DNA of 64,000 nt from JAHEJJ01 sp965212205. GTDB lineage: Bacteria; Bacteroidota; Bacteroidia; Flavobacteriales; Flavobacteriaceae. The notes under the pieces were generated by a model. It ran no database searches. It was given only the letters and a program-made list of their open reading frames with translations, and had not been told where the DNA came from. Below are positions 22,759 through 30,758 of this stretch, piece by piece. The stretch covers positions 496,001 through 560,000 of the forward strand of contig CBDBUX010000001.1 of assembly GCA_965212205.1 (NCBI GenBank). The letters are read 5' to 3'. Position 1 is the first letter of the stretch; each line of letters opens with the position of its first letter. A program made the position numbers and the translations under genes.

Positions 22759-24928
22759 GAAAAAAGTTTTCTTTATACTCTTCGCGGGCTTTAGCGTCAT
22801 GATCGCCCGATCACAAGAAGTACCTGCCGACAGTCTGAAGGGAAAAGAAATCGTACTCGATGAAGTACTGGTATCGGCTCTTAGGGTAACCAAGGAAATA
22901 CCGATGACCTTTAGCGATCTTACCAAAGAGGAAATTCGCCCTAGGAATCTTGGCCAGGATATTCCGATCCTGATGAACTTTCTTCCCGGAGTGGTCACCA
23001 CTTCCGACGCAGGGGCCGGGATAGGATATACCGGGATTCGGGTAAGGGGTAGCGATGCCACCCGCGTGAATGTGACAATAAATGGGATTCCCTATAACGA
23101 TTCGGAGTCTCAGGGTACATTTTGGGTGAATATGCCCGATTTTGCCTCCTCTACCGAAAACATTCAATTACAAAGAGGTGTTGGCACTTCTACCAATGGG
23201 GCCGGGGCATTTGGCGCTAGTCTGAATCTATTGACCGACGGGGTGTCCAGGGATGCATACGGCCAAATTTCTTCGTCTTTCGGCAGCTTTAATACTTTTA
23301 GGGCGAATGTAAAATTCAGTACAGGATTACTGAGTGAAAAGTTTGAACTCGGAGGGCGGCTTTCCAGAATTATTTCCGATGGATACATAGACAGGGCCTC
23401 TTCAGAACTTGAATCTTATTTTCTCCAAGCGGCTTATGCCACAGAAAAAACCCTTGTAAAAGCGTTGCTTTTTGGCGGTCATGAAATCACCTATCAGTCA
23501 TGGTTTGGGATCGATGCAGAAACACTCCAAAGAGACCGAACCTTTAATCCTGCGGGAATGTATACAGATGAAAATGGTGAGACCAGGTTTTACGACAATG
23601 AGGTCGATAATTATAAACAGGACCATTTTCAACTCCACTGGAGCCAGGTTTTAACAGAACGCTGGAAGGCCAACCTCGCTTTTCACTATACTTATGGCAG
23701 AGGGTTTTTTGAACAATACCGGGAAGATGATGATTTTGCAACCTATGGTATAACACCATTTGAAGTAGAAGGAGAACTTGTTACCAGTACAGATCTGATC
23801 AGGCGGAGGTGGCTCGACAATGATTTTTATGGTACGGTATTTTCCGCCCAGTATGCTTCAGATCAATGGGATTTTGTTCTTGGCGGGGGCTGGAACAATT
23901 ATCTGGGTGATCATTTTGGCGAGGTAATTTGGGCCCGTTTTGCCGGAAACGGACAAATTAGAGATCGATACTATGAAGATGATTCACAAAAAACCGATTT
24001 CAATGTATACACAAAGGCGAGCTACGTATTTAATAAGAAATTGCGTGTTTTTGCCGATCTGCAATACCGGACCGTTAGCTATACTGCTAATGGTGAGGAA
24101 ACCGGTTTGGTAGATGACACCTTTAATTTTTTTAACCCCAAGGCGGGGATAACATATAATTTGAATCCTGTAAACAGCCTTTATTTTTCCTATGCCGTGG
24201 CCCAGCGAGAACCCAACCGGAATGACTATGAAAATGGAAATCCCAAACCGGAAAAACTGAACGATTTTGAATTGGGATGGAGAGTTAACAGCCCGAAGAG
24301 TAGTATAAACACAAACCTCTATTATATGAGGTATAAAGATCAATTGGTACTTACTGGAGAGCTGAACGATGTGGGGGCACCAATAAGAGCTAATGTAGGC
24401 GATAGCTACAGACTGGGGCTGGAGATCGACGGACGATTTTCCTTTGGCAGTAAATTTATATGGCAGCCCAACCTGGCGCTGAGTGTTAATCGGAATTTAG
24501 ACTTTCTTTTCCAGCGAGATGGGGTATTACAAGACCTGGGAAATACAAATATCGCCTATTCTCCGGGGATTGTAGTTGGCAATATCTTGACCTACATACC
24601 AACTGAGTCATTGCAGATTTCGCTTTTGACCAAATATGTTGGGGAGCAGTATATGGGCAATATCGATTCGGAGAACTCAAAACTGGAAGCTTATTCACAA
24701 ACCGATCTCAATATCCAATATCGGATTAACACCCAAGGCTGGCTAAAGGGTATTATACTTTCGGGCCTGGTAAATAATATATTCGATGCCAAATATGTTT
24801 CCAATGGTTACTTCTTTACATTTGATGATGATTTTTCAAATCCAGGTACTATTACCACTGTTGAGGGAGCAGGATATTACCCCCAGGCGGGGATTAATTT
24901 CCTGTTGGGTGCAACTATAGAGTTTTAG
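22757..24928 (+). CDS. TonB-dependent outer-membrane receptor, probably for thiamine compounds
   Basis: A 723-residue receptor with signal peptide ('FFILFAGFSVMIARSQ'), a TonB-box-like 'LDEVLVSALRV' (about residues 34-44), the plug domain (about 50-165, 'GIRVRGSDATRVNVTINGIP', 'IQLQRGVGTSTNGAGAFGAS') and a 22-strand-type barrel ending in an aromatic-rich C-terminus finishing in Phe. No carboxypeptidase-like N-terminal domain, so it is not a SusC. The TPP riboswitch in its leader indicates uptake of thiamine or a precursor. The downstream 142-residue gene may be cotranscribed. Confidence 0.92.
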   Translation: MKKVFFILFAGFSVMIARSQEVPADSLKGKEIVLDEVLVSALRVTKEIPMTFSDLTKEEIRPRNLGQDIPILMNFLPGVVTTSDAGAGIGYTGIRVRGSDATRVNVTINGIPYNDSESQGTFWVNMPDFASSTENIQLQRGVGTSTNGAGAFGASLNLLTDGVSRDAYGQISSSFGSFNTFRANVKFSTGLLSEKFELGGRLSRIISDGYIDRASSELESYFLQAAYATEKTLVKALLFGGHEITYQSWFGIDAETLQRDRTFNPAGMYTDENGETRFYDNEVDNYKQDHFQLHWSQVLTERWKANLAFHYTYGRGFFEQYREDDDFATYGITPFEVEGELVTSTDLIRRRWLDNDFYGTVFSAQYASDQWDFVLGGGWNNYLGDHFGEVIWARFAGNGQIRDRYYEDDSQKTDFNVYTKASYVFNKKLRVFADLQYRTVSYTANGEETGLVDDTFNFFNPKAGITYNLNPVNSLYFSYAVAQREPNRNDYENGNPKPEKLNDFELGWRVNSPKSSINTNLYYMRYKDQLVLTGELNDVGAPIRANVGDSYRLGLEIDGRFSFGSKFIWQPNLALSVNRNLDFLFQRDGVLQDLGNTNIAYSPGIVVGNILTYIPTESLQISLLTKYVGEQYMGNIDSENSKLEAYSQTDLNIQYRINTQGWLKGIILSGLVNNIFDAKYVSNGYFFTFDDDFSNPGTITTVEGAGYYPQAGINFLLGATIEF

Positions 24929-24966
24929 TTCTTAAATTAGTCCGACAACCAGGAGTTATTTATAAA

Positions 24967-25395
24967 ATGGAGGACTTTCAGCGACAAGATCACTGCAATT
25001 TTACCGACGATCAACTATTGCTGGCATTAGAACAGGCAACGCTTAACCCAAAAGTATTTACACACGAAGCCCATTTGAGATGGGGCTGGCTATTAATTGA
25101 AAGAAACGGCAGGGAACAAGCCGTTATACGCGCCTGTCGAATATTAAAAAAATATACCAATGCCTTGGGTGTGCCTGAGAAATACAATGAAACAGTAACC
25201 GTAGCGGCCATAAACGCGATCGATCATTTTCGTTCCAAAACCGGAACAACGAATTTTCGTGATTTTATAAAAGAAAATACCAGGCTTGTCACCTCTTTTA
25301 AAGAATTAATGGCCGCCCACTACAACGATGATATTTTTAACTCGGCTGAGGCCCGGCAAAAGTATCAGAATCCTGATATTCTTCCGTTTAATTAG
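24967..25395 (+). CDS. Conserved hypothetical protein
   Basis: A 142-residue soluble helical protein without signal or membrane segment. Visible features are 'FTHEAHLRWGWLLIERNGRE' (about residues 35-54), with a paired His/Glu that could bind metal, and a basic helix 'CRILKKYTNALGVPEKYN'. I do not recognise the family. It lies 38 bases after the receptor gene on the same strand and its end overlaps the convergent lipoprotein gene by 4 bases. A role with the receptor is possible but unsupported. Confidence 0.75.
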   Translation: MEDFQRQDHCNFTDDQLLLALEQATLNPKVFTHEAHLRWGWLLIERNGREQAVIRACRILKKYTNALGVPEKYNETVTVAAINAIDHFRSKTGTTNFRDFIKENTRLVTSFKELMAAHYNDDIFNSAEARQKYQNPDILPFN

Positions 25396-25838
25396 TTGCT
25401 TATTATTACAGAACTCCCGCTCTTTACCGCCCGGTACTCGAGCATATCATAATAGCGTTCGCCATCATCAGGGCGGTTGAGTTGCTGACCCGTCAGCAGA
25501 TTATATTCAAAATCTTCACAATCACACGTAGCTACCTGGCCACTCGAATCCATTGTGGAGCAAGGACTCGGAGCATGATTGGGACAACTGGCCTCGAAGG
25601 CCCTGTAAAGATCAAAGCCCGTATTGACTACATAAACACCTCTAATACCAATTCCCTGAGATTGAACTAAAACGGCATTGCCAATATTGGTTAAAGGACT
25701 GTACAGCGGCAAGTTGAGGTTAACCTCAAAATTGAAATTTATATCTGCCAGAAAAGGATTCCTATTGCCTTCATCATCGGAACAAGACAGCGTTATTAGG
25801 ATTAAAATTAAGGTGATAAATCGTATCGGGGATCTCAT
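25392..25838 (-). CDS. Lipoprotein with a degenerate Rieske-like domain
   Basis: A 148-residue lipoprotein with signal peptide and lipobox 'LITLSC' (Cys about residue 19). The C-terminal half has the layout of a Rieske cluster region: 'ASCPNHAPSPC' in place of box 1 and 'ATCDCEDFEYNLLTGQ' in place of box 2, with the 'F.Y...TG' tail typical of Rieske folds. The second box lacks the usual His (C-D-C-E instead of CxxH), so [2Fe-2S] binding is doubtful. Expected in the periplasm or outer membrane. It is divergent from greA. Confidence 0.78.
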   Translation of the reverse strand: MRSPIRFITLILILITLSCSDDEGNRNPFLADINFNFEVNLNLPLYSPLTNIGNAVLVQSQGIGIRGVYVVNTGFDLYRAFEASCPNHAPSPCSTMDSSGQVATCDCEDFEYNLLTGQQLNRPDDGERYYDMLEYRAVKSGSSVIISN

Positions 25839-25879
25839 GATATTGAAGAAATTCTGGACAAATTTGAGTAAAATTTATG

Positions 25880-25887
25880 TATATTTG
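25880..25887 (+). promoter_or_regulatory. -7 box (TATATTTG) upstream of greA
   Basis: Perfect match, 185 bases before the greA ATG, implying a leader of about 180 bases. No -33 TTG at standard spacing. Confidence 0.55.
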
Positions 25888-25891
25888 CGTT

Positions 25892-25916
25892 AAATCCTCT
25901 TTAAAAAAGGGGATTT
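25892..25916 (+). promoter_or_regulatory. 5'-terminal hairpin of the greA leader
   Basis: A 10-bp stem with one G-U pair (25892-25901 with 25907-25916) and a 5-nt loop, lying right at the predicted transcript start. It is followed by only four T, so it is a leader hairpin or weak attenuator. Confidence 0.45.
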
Positions 25917-26071
25917 TGCTATTAGTACCACTCCAACAGAACGCTATTTTTCCTAAATTATTTAGAGTAAATGAGTTACGATCATTTAAGCGTTGTGTTG
26001 TACAGGACAACGTATCGGACATTAGACGGATGATCGAGCCGTTTCCTACAAAAATTTTAAAGTATGAAGTT

Positions 26072-26548
26072 ATGAGTAATATTTCTTATTACACGGAGGA
26101 GGGATTACAGAAATTAAAAGATGAACTCAATCATCTCCGTGACGTTGAACGGCCAAATGCATCCCAGGCTATTGCAGACGCAAGGGATAAAGGCGATTTA
26201 TCTGAAAATGCCGAATACGATGCTGCCAAGGAAGCGCAGGGCCTGTTGGAACTTAAAATATCTAAGCTTGAAGAAATAGTGGCCAATGCCCGCCTGATAG
26301 ACGAGTCACAATTAGATACTGATAAGGTATTGGTGCTTTCTACAGTAAAACTTAAGAATCAGCAAAATGGGATGGAAATGACCTATACCCTGGTTTCCGA
26401 AAGCGAGGCAGACCTTAAGGCAGGCAAAATCTCAGTCACCTCACCTATAGGGAAGGGTCTTCTGGGTAAAGAAGTTGGGGATGTAGCAGAAATCGAAGTA
26501 CCCAATGGCAAACTCAAATTTGATATACTAGAAATCAGTCGCGATTAA
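26072..26548 (+). CDS. greA: Transcription elongation factor GreA
   Basis: A 158-residue GreA that rescues backtracked RNA polymerase by stimulating transcript cleavage. The N-terminal coiled coil contains the conserved tip 'DARDKGDLSENAEYDAAKEA' (about residues 36-55) with its acidic pair. The C-terminal FKBP-like domain includes 'YTLVSESEADLKAGKISV' and 'SPIGKGLLGKEVGD'. The start is ATG 26072; the frame is open to 25877, but those residues are unlike GreA and overlap the promoter. The HIT gene follows after 23 bases. Confidence 0.96.
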   Translation: MSNISYYTEEGLQKLKDELNHLRDVERPNASQAIADARDKGDLSENAEYDAAKEAQGLLELKISKLEEIVANARLIDESQLDTDKVLVLSTVKLKNQQNGMEMTYTLVSESEADLKAGKISVTSPIGKGLLGKEVGDVAEIEVPNGKLKFDILEISRD

Positions 26549-26571
26549 TTATAACTAACCAACCATAGACC

Positions 26572-26964
26572 ATGCCCAGCTTGTTTACAAGGATTATCAA
26601 TGGAGAGATTCCCTGTTATAAAATCGCAGAGGACGATGATTATTTTGCCTTTCTCGATATCAATCCGAATTCAAAAGGTCATACGCTTTGTATACCAAAA
26701 AAGGAAGTGGACAAGATTTTCGATCTGGATGAGGATAAGTACATGGGGTTGATGGCTTTCTCAAGAAAAATTGCCAGAGCCATAGAGGCTGCCATACCTT
26801 GCAATCGGGTCGGGTTGACGGTAATAGGCCTCGAAGTCCCACATGTTCACGTACATCTTATTCCCCTTCATTCTATGGCAAATGCCACTTTTCAGCATAA
26901 AGAAACCCTTACAGAAGAGGAGTTTGAATCAATAGCAGCAAGAATTCGCTCTAAAATTGGATAA
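26572..26964 (+). CDS. HIT family nucleotide hydrolase/transferase
   Basis: A 130-residue histidine-triad protein with the active-site motif 'EVPHVHVHLIPLHS' (HxHxHxx, about residues 89-102) and the N-terminal 'SLFTRIINGEIPCYKIAEDD'. It is closer to the Hint/HinT branch, which hydrolyses AMP-lysine type phosphoramidates, than to Fhit. Cytosolic. It probably forms an operon with greA. Its end overlaps the convergent zinc-ribbon gene by 14 bases. Confidence 0.93.
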   Translation: MPSLFTRIINGEIPCYKIAEDDDYFAFLDINPNSKGHTLCIPKKEVDKIFDLDEDKYMGLMAFSRKIARAIEAAIPCNRVGLTVIGLEVPHVHVHLIPLHSMANATFQHKETLTEEEFESIAARIRSKIG

Positions 26965-27307
26965 TTCCCTCCATAAAAAGGTAGGCCCCACCGGCAATTA
27001 AGGCGATAAGCAATAAAATGAGCACGTAGAAGAATACTGTGAACCTTGTTTTTGAAGCTTCAGGTTCTACAGTTTTGCGATAATATTCAAATATTCGTTC
27101 AATATCTTCGGTCCACTTTACCGGATAAATGATAGAGTGGCATTTATTGCAGCTGATTTGATGTTCCACCACCGGAGTGACCCTATGATAGAACCTGCTA
27201 TACAAATGCTTCTGGAAGAAACTCAGGGTCATATCCTGGTTAAAACATTCCGGACAATTGTTTGTAATAACAGACTCCTTGATAATTTCAAGCTTTTCTT
27301 TGGCCAT
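26951..27307 (-). CDS. Zinc-ribbon membrane protein, function unknown
   Basis: A 118-residue protein with two CxxC pairs, 'NNCPECFNQ' (about residues 17-25) and 'ISCNKCHSI' (about 51-59), forming a likely zinc ribbon, then one transmembrane helix near the C-terminus ('TVFFYVLILLLIALIAGGAY', about 89-108). No family recognised. It lies 2 bases after the sensor-kinase gene on the same strand, so the two are likely cotranscribed and may act together at the inner membrane. Confidence 0.8.
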   Translation of the reverse strand: MAKEKLEIIKESVITNNCPECFNQDMTLSFFQKHLYSRFYHRVTPVVEHQISCNKCHSIIYPVKWTEDIERIFEYYRKTVEPEASKTRFTVFFYVLILLLIALIAGGAYLFMEGIIQF

Positions 27308-27309
27308 AG

Positions 27310-28458
27310 CTAGTTTTTTACCTTAAGTGATATTTGCATGATAGTGCCTTCCTTGGTGGAGGATAATACTTTGATCTTACCCTGGTGGTACTCTTCTACA
27401 ATACGCTTCACCAAAGATAGCCCTAAACCCCATCCTCTTTTTTTGGAAGTGAATCCCGGATTGAAAATAGTGCTGAAATCTCCTTTTGGTATCCCTTGCC
27501 CTGTATCTGAGACTAAAATATTGACAAATTTACCCATAGTGAGTATCTCAATGGAAATATTGCCTTTACCCTTCATAGCATCGATTCCGTTCTTAACCAG
27601 GTTCTCTATGGTCCAGTGATATAATGAACGGTTTAACATCACGGTCATTTTGCTTACCTCAGACCGAAAAGAAAAGTGGATGAGCTTAGAACTTCTCAGT
27701 TTGAGATAATCGAATGCATTCCTTGATTCTTCAACGATATCTAGAGGTGTGAGAATAGGAAGTGATCCGATTTTGGAAAATCGCTCGGTGATGGTCTCGA
27801 GTCGATTGATATCTTTTTCAATCTCACGGGTAATGTCCTGGTTTATTTTTTCAGCCTTTAACAACTCATTCCAACCCAAAAGAGAGGTAAGGGGGGTGCC
27901 AATTTGATGGGCTGTTTCTTTTGCCATGCCTGCCCAAAGTTTATTCTGCTCGGAAGCTTTATTTGTTTTAAAAAAGAAAAAGATCACTGCACCAAAAAGA
28001 AAAATAATCAACAACAGGGCGATCGGATAATATTTTAGCTTATTTAGAACCTCGGAATTTCCGTAATATAAAGTTGCGAGGTGTTCTCCTTTGTCTTCCA
28101 TAACGATGGGCCGGTTCTCGCTTCTGAACTGTTTCATTTTCTTTTGAAGATATACAGTGTCTTCTGCCAGTTCATCGGGAATATTATTGGTTTTCATAGA
28201 ACCATCCCGGTTTACCAAAATCATAGGAGTGGAGGCATTGTTCTGAAAAACTTTCAAAGGAAGATTCCCCGGATCAGCATCAGCAGGTAAAGAGAGAAAC
28301 TCTGATTGTGCCGTTGCCCATATCTCCATCTTATACCTTTCTTCTTCCTTAAATTTTCTGAAAAAGCTATTGGTATTCCAAAGGATAAGGCTCACGATTA
28401 CAAACGACGCGATCAGTAAAACAATGTTCGAAGTTTTCTTCTTTGGATTAAAGTTCAT
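27310..28458 (-). CDS. Membrane sensor histidine kinase without a linked response regulator
   Basis: About 382 residues. Transmembrane helices at about 12-30 and 145-163 enclose an extracytoplasmic sensor domain of about 110 residues. The dimerisation box carries the phospho-acceptor His in 'AKETAHQIGTPLTSLLGW', and the ATPase domain has N box 'IENLVKNGIDAMKGKG', G1 'DTGQGIPKG', F box 'FNPGFTSK' and G2 'GWGLGLSLVK'. The 'HQIGTPL' variant is usual in Bacteroidota. The start is ATG 28458, giving 'MNFNPKKKTS'; earlier in-frame codons overlap the divergent gene's leader. No response regulator is adjacent. Confidence 0.9.
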   Translation of the reverse strand: MNFNPKKKTSNIVLLIASFVIVSLILWNTNSFFRKFKEEERYKMEIWATAQSEFLSLPADADPGNLPLKVFQNNASTPMILVNRDGSMKTNNIPDELAEDTVYLQKKMKQFRSENRPIVMEDKGEHLATLYYGNSEVLNKLKYYPIALLLIIFLFGAVIFFFFKTNKASEQNKLWAGMAKETAHQIGTPLTSLLGWNELLKAEKINQDITREIEKDINRLETITERFSKIGSLPILTPLDIVEESRNAFDYLKLRSSKLIHFSFRSEVSKMTVMLNRSLYHWTIENLVKNGIDAMKGKGNISIEILTMGKFVNILVSDTGQGIPKGDFSTIFNPGFTSKKRGWGLGLSLVKRIVEEYHQGKIKVLSSTKEGTIMQISLKVKN

Positions 28459-28565
28459 CCGGTATTCGCTTGATGTTAAAGATAACTCAATTTGAGGTAT
28501 AATGTTGCATTTAGCATCGCTTGAAATGCAGTATTTGGCCTCCATTTTATGTACCTTTATGCCCT

Positions 28566-29456
28566 ATGAATAAAGTTGTTTCCATCGATCCTAAAGAGAT
28601 ACCCACTGCTCGTTTACATGGATATTTACTGGGAGGCGTAGGGCCCAGGCCCATTGCTTTTGCCAGTACTGTGGATAAGCAGGGGAGGCCTAATCTTTCG
28701 CCTTTCAGTTTTTTTAATGTGTTCAGTGCTAACCCACCCATTATGATCTTTTCCCCCGCCAGGCGGGTCCGCAATAATACGATCAAACACACCCTGGAGA
28801 ATGTGCTCGAAACCAGAGAAGTGGTTATCAATGTTGTAAATTATCAAATAGTGCAACAAATGTCATTGGCGAGCACAGAATATGAAAAGGGGGAAAATGA
28901 ATTTGTAAAAGCCGGCCTTACCATGGTTAAATCGGATCTGGTAAGCCCCCCCAGGGTAGGGGAATCTCCGGTGCAATTCGAATGCAAGGTAACTAAAGTA
29001 GAACCTCTGGGAGAGGAAGGTGGTGCGGGAAATCTTATTTTTTCAGAGGTATTGAGAATACATATAGACCGTTCTATCCTCGATAAAGATGGAATTATCG
29101 ATCAATATAAAACAGACCAGGTAGCCCGAATGGGGGGGAATTGGTATACCCGGGCCCGGGAAGGTATGTTTGAGGTGCCTAAACCCTTGTCGTCTCTTGG
29201 CATAGGTATAGATCGTATCCCCGAATCTATTCGTTTTAGCAAAGTACTAACCGGGAATGACCTCGGGATGCTCGGCAATATTGAAAAAATTCCTGATGAA
29301 GACTCAGTTAATGCCTTTTTGAACGAACATGTGGAAATACGTGCTATAGTCAGTTCAGATGATAGCGCAAGGATTCATAGAAAAGCCCAGGACTATCTGG
29401 CCTCTAAAGACATTGTTTCTGCATGGAAAGTACTTTTGGCCGCCGAAACTTTGTGA
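28566..29456 (+). CDS. Flavin reductase / DIM6-NTAB family flavoprotein
   Basis: A 296-residue flavin-reductase-like protein. The FMN-binding split barrel covers about residues 15-200 ('GGVGPRPIAFASTVDKQG', 'LSPFSFFNVFSANPPIMIF', 'VVNYQIVQQMSLAS'), followed by a helical tail of about 90 residues. This two-part form is common in Bacteroidota, and its substrate is not known. ATG 28566 is chosen because the upstream frame is not conserved-looking and overlaps the divergent kinase's upstream region. The methyltransferase gene follows after 7 bases. Confidence 0.87.
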   Translation: MNKVVSIDPKEIPTARLHGYLLGGVGPRPIAFASTVDKQGRPNLSPFSFFNVFSANPPIMIFSPARRVRNNTIKHTLENVLETREVVINVVNYQIVQQMSLASTEYEKGENEFVKAGLTMVKSDLVSPPRVGESPVQFECKVTKVEPLGEEGGAGNLIFSEVLRIHIDRSILDKDGIIDQYKTDQVARMGGNWYTRAREGMFEVPKPLSSLGIGIDRIPESIRFSKVLTGNDLGMLGNIEKIPDEDSVNAFLNEHVEIRAIVSSDDSARIHRKAQDYLASKDIVSAWKVLLAAETL

Positions 29457-29463
29457 AATCTCC

Positions 29464-30270
29464 ATGAAAAGAATTCAATTATTCGAGTTTGAAGATTTCA
29501 AGTGGTTCCCAAAACCCTTAAGAAGGGCAATGACAAATCTGATCATTGTTTTGCACAGGATGGTTGGAACCAAAGAGGTGATCGCTGGCTTACTAGGCCC
29601 CCTGATCAGAGATGGCCACCAAACCCGGATCGTTGATCTGGGTTCCGGATCAGGCGGCATTATGCCCGATGTACTGGAATATCTTACATCGGAATACAAT
29701 ACAAATAATTGCGAATTAGTTCTCACCGACCTCTATCCTAATGATAAGCTCGTTCAGCAGTTTAAAAATTCGGGTGGTCAAAACATCAGCTATCACGAAA
29801 AACCCGTAGATGCGACCGATCTGAGCCTGGCTCCGGAAGGGCTGAAAACAATGATCAATTGTTTTCATCATATGGAACCACAAAAAGCCGGGAAGATTTT
29901 GAGGTCTGCCCAGGAAATGAAGCAACCTATTTTGATATATGAAATGGGAGAGAACAATATTCCACTTTTATTATGGTGGCTGTTGTTGCCCTTGTCGTTG
30001 TGTGTTCTTATTATCATGGCCTGGTTTATGACATTTTGGGTAAGACCGCTCGGCTGGCAACAAATTGTTTTTACATACTTTATCCCGATCATACCACTTT
30101 GTTATGCATGGGACGGACAGGCTTCACTTCCCCGTATGTATACCATGGCAGACCTGGATATTCTAATTAAGGAACTGCCCGAAACAGACTATGAATGGAG
30201 CAAGGGAAGCGCGTTTAAAAAAAATGGAAAGAAATTAGGGACCTACTTAATGGGACTCCCTTCTAATTAG
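29464..30270 (+). CDS. SAM-dependent methyltransferase with a membrane hairpin
   Basis: A 268-residue class I methyltransferase. SAM motif I is 'TRIVDLGSGSGGIMPDVLEY' (about residues 56-75) and an acidic motif II follows in 'LVLTDLYPNDKL'. After the Rossmann core two hydrophobic helices occur ('IPLLLWWLLLPLSLCVLIIM' at about 162-181, and a second at about 196-215), which would tether it to the membrane. A quinone- or lipid-type substrate is conceivable but not shown. The start is ATG 29464. Confidence 0.83.
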   Translation: MKRIQLFEFEDFKWFPKPLRRAMTNLIIVLHRMVGTKEVIAGLLGPLIRDGHQTRIVDLGSGSGGIMPDVLEYLTSEYNTNNCELVLTDLYPNDKLVQQFKNSGGQNISYHEKPVDATDLSLAPEGLKTMINCFHHMEPQKAGKILRSAQEMKQPILIYEMGENNIPLLLWWLLLPLSLCVLIIMAWFMTFWVRPLGWQQIVFTYFIPIIPLCYAWDGQASLPRMYTMADLDILIKELPETDYEWSKGSAFKKNGKKLGTYLMGLPSN

Positions 30271-30301
30271 TTATATTAACCCCATAAAAATTGATATAGT
30301 A

Positions 30302-30676
30302 ATGGAAATACAGGGTACGATTAAATTGATAGATGAAACCAAAACCTATGGCAACAATGGTTTTAGAAAGAGAGAGTTGGTTTTGACGACCGAGGAACAA
30401 TACCCACAGCATCTTCTTATAGAATTTGTACAAGACAAAACAGATCTTTTACAAAATTTCAATGTCGGACAAAAAGTAAAAGTAAGTATCAATCTCAGAG
30501 GCCGTGAATGGAACAGCCCTCAGGGAGAAACCAAATATTTCAATTCTATTCAAGGATGGCGGATTGAAGCTCTAGAACAGTCTGAAGGTTCCGAAGCACC
30601 ACCTGTACCTCCTATGGAAGCATTTGAGCCGGCAGAGGAGCTTAAGGAGGAAGACTACGACGATCTTCCTTTCTGA
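30302..30676 (+). CDS. DUF3127 protein, OB-fold with an SSB-like C-terminal tip
   Basis: A 124-residue protein of DUF3127, with the core 'GNNGFRKRELVLTTEEQYPQ' (about residues 17-36) and 'VKVSINLRGREWNSPQGETK' (about 60-79) predicted to form an OB-like barrel. It then has a Pro/Glu-rich linker and ends in 'EEDYDDLPF', matching the acidic tip of the Ssb at 6731-7192 in the last five residues. A single-strand nucleic-acid-binding role that shares SSB partners is inferred. The gene stands alone after the methyltransferase (31 bases). Confidence 0.88.
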   Translation: MEIQGTIKLIDETKTYGNNGFRKRELVLTTEEQYPQHLLIEFVQDKTDLLQNFNVGQKVKVSINLRGREWNSPQGETKYFNSIQGWRIEALEQSEGSEAPPVPPMEAFEPAEELKEEDYDDLPF

Positions 30677-30758
30677 TCGTTCAACTCAAAGCGAGGATCT
30701 ACCAATCCCTTTTTTGATTATTGTGGCATAAGTAAGGCAAGAATCAAACGATGAGGCA

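Noticed and set aside
25877..26071. 65-residue N-terminal extension of GreA
   Set aside because: It would start inside the promoter, contains the leader hairpin and does not resemble GreA, whose normal N-terminus begins at ATG 26072.
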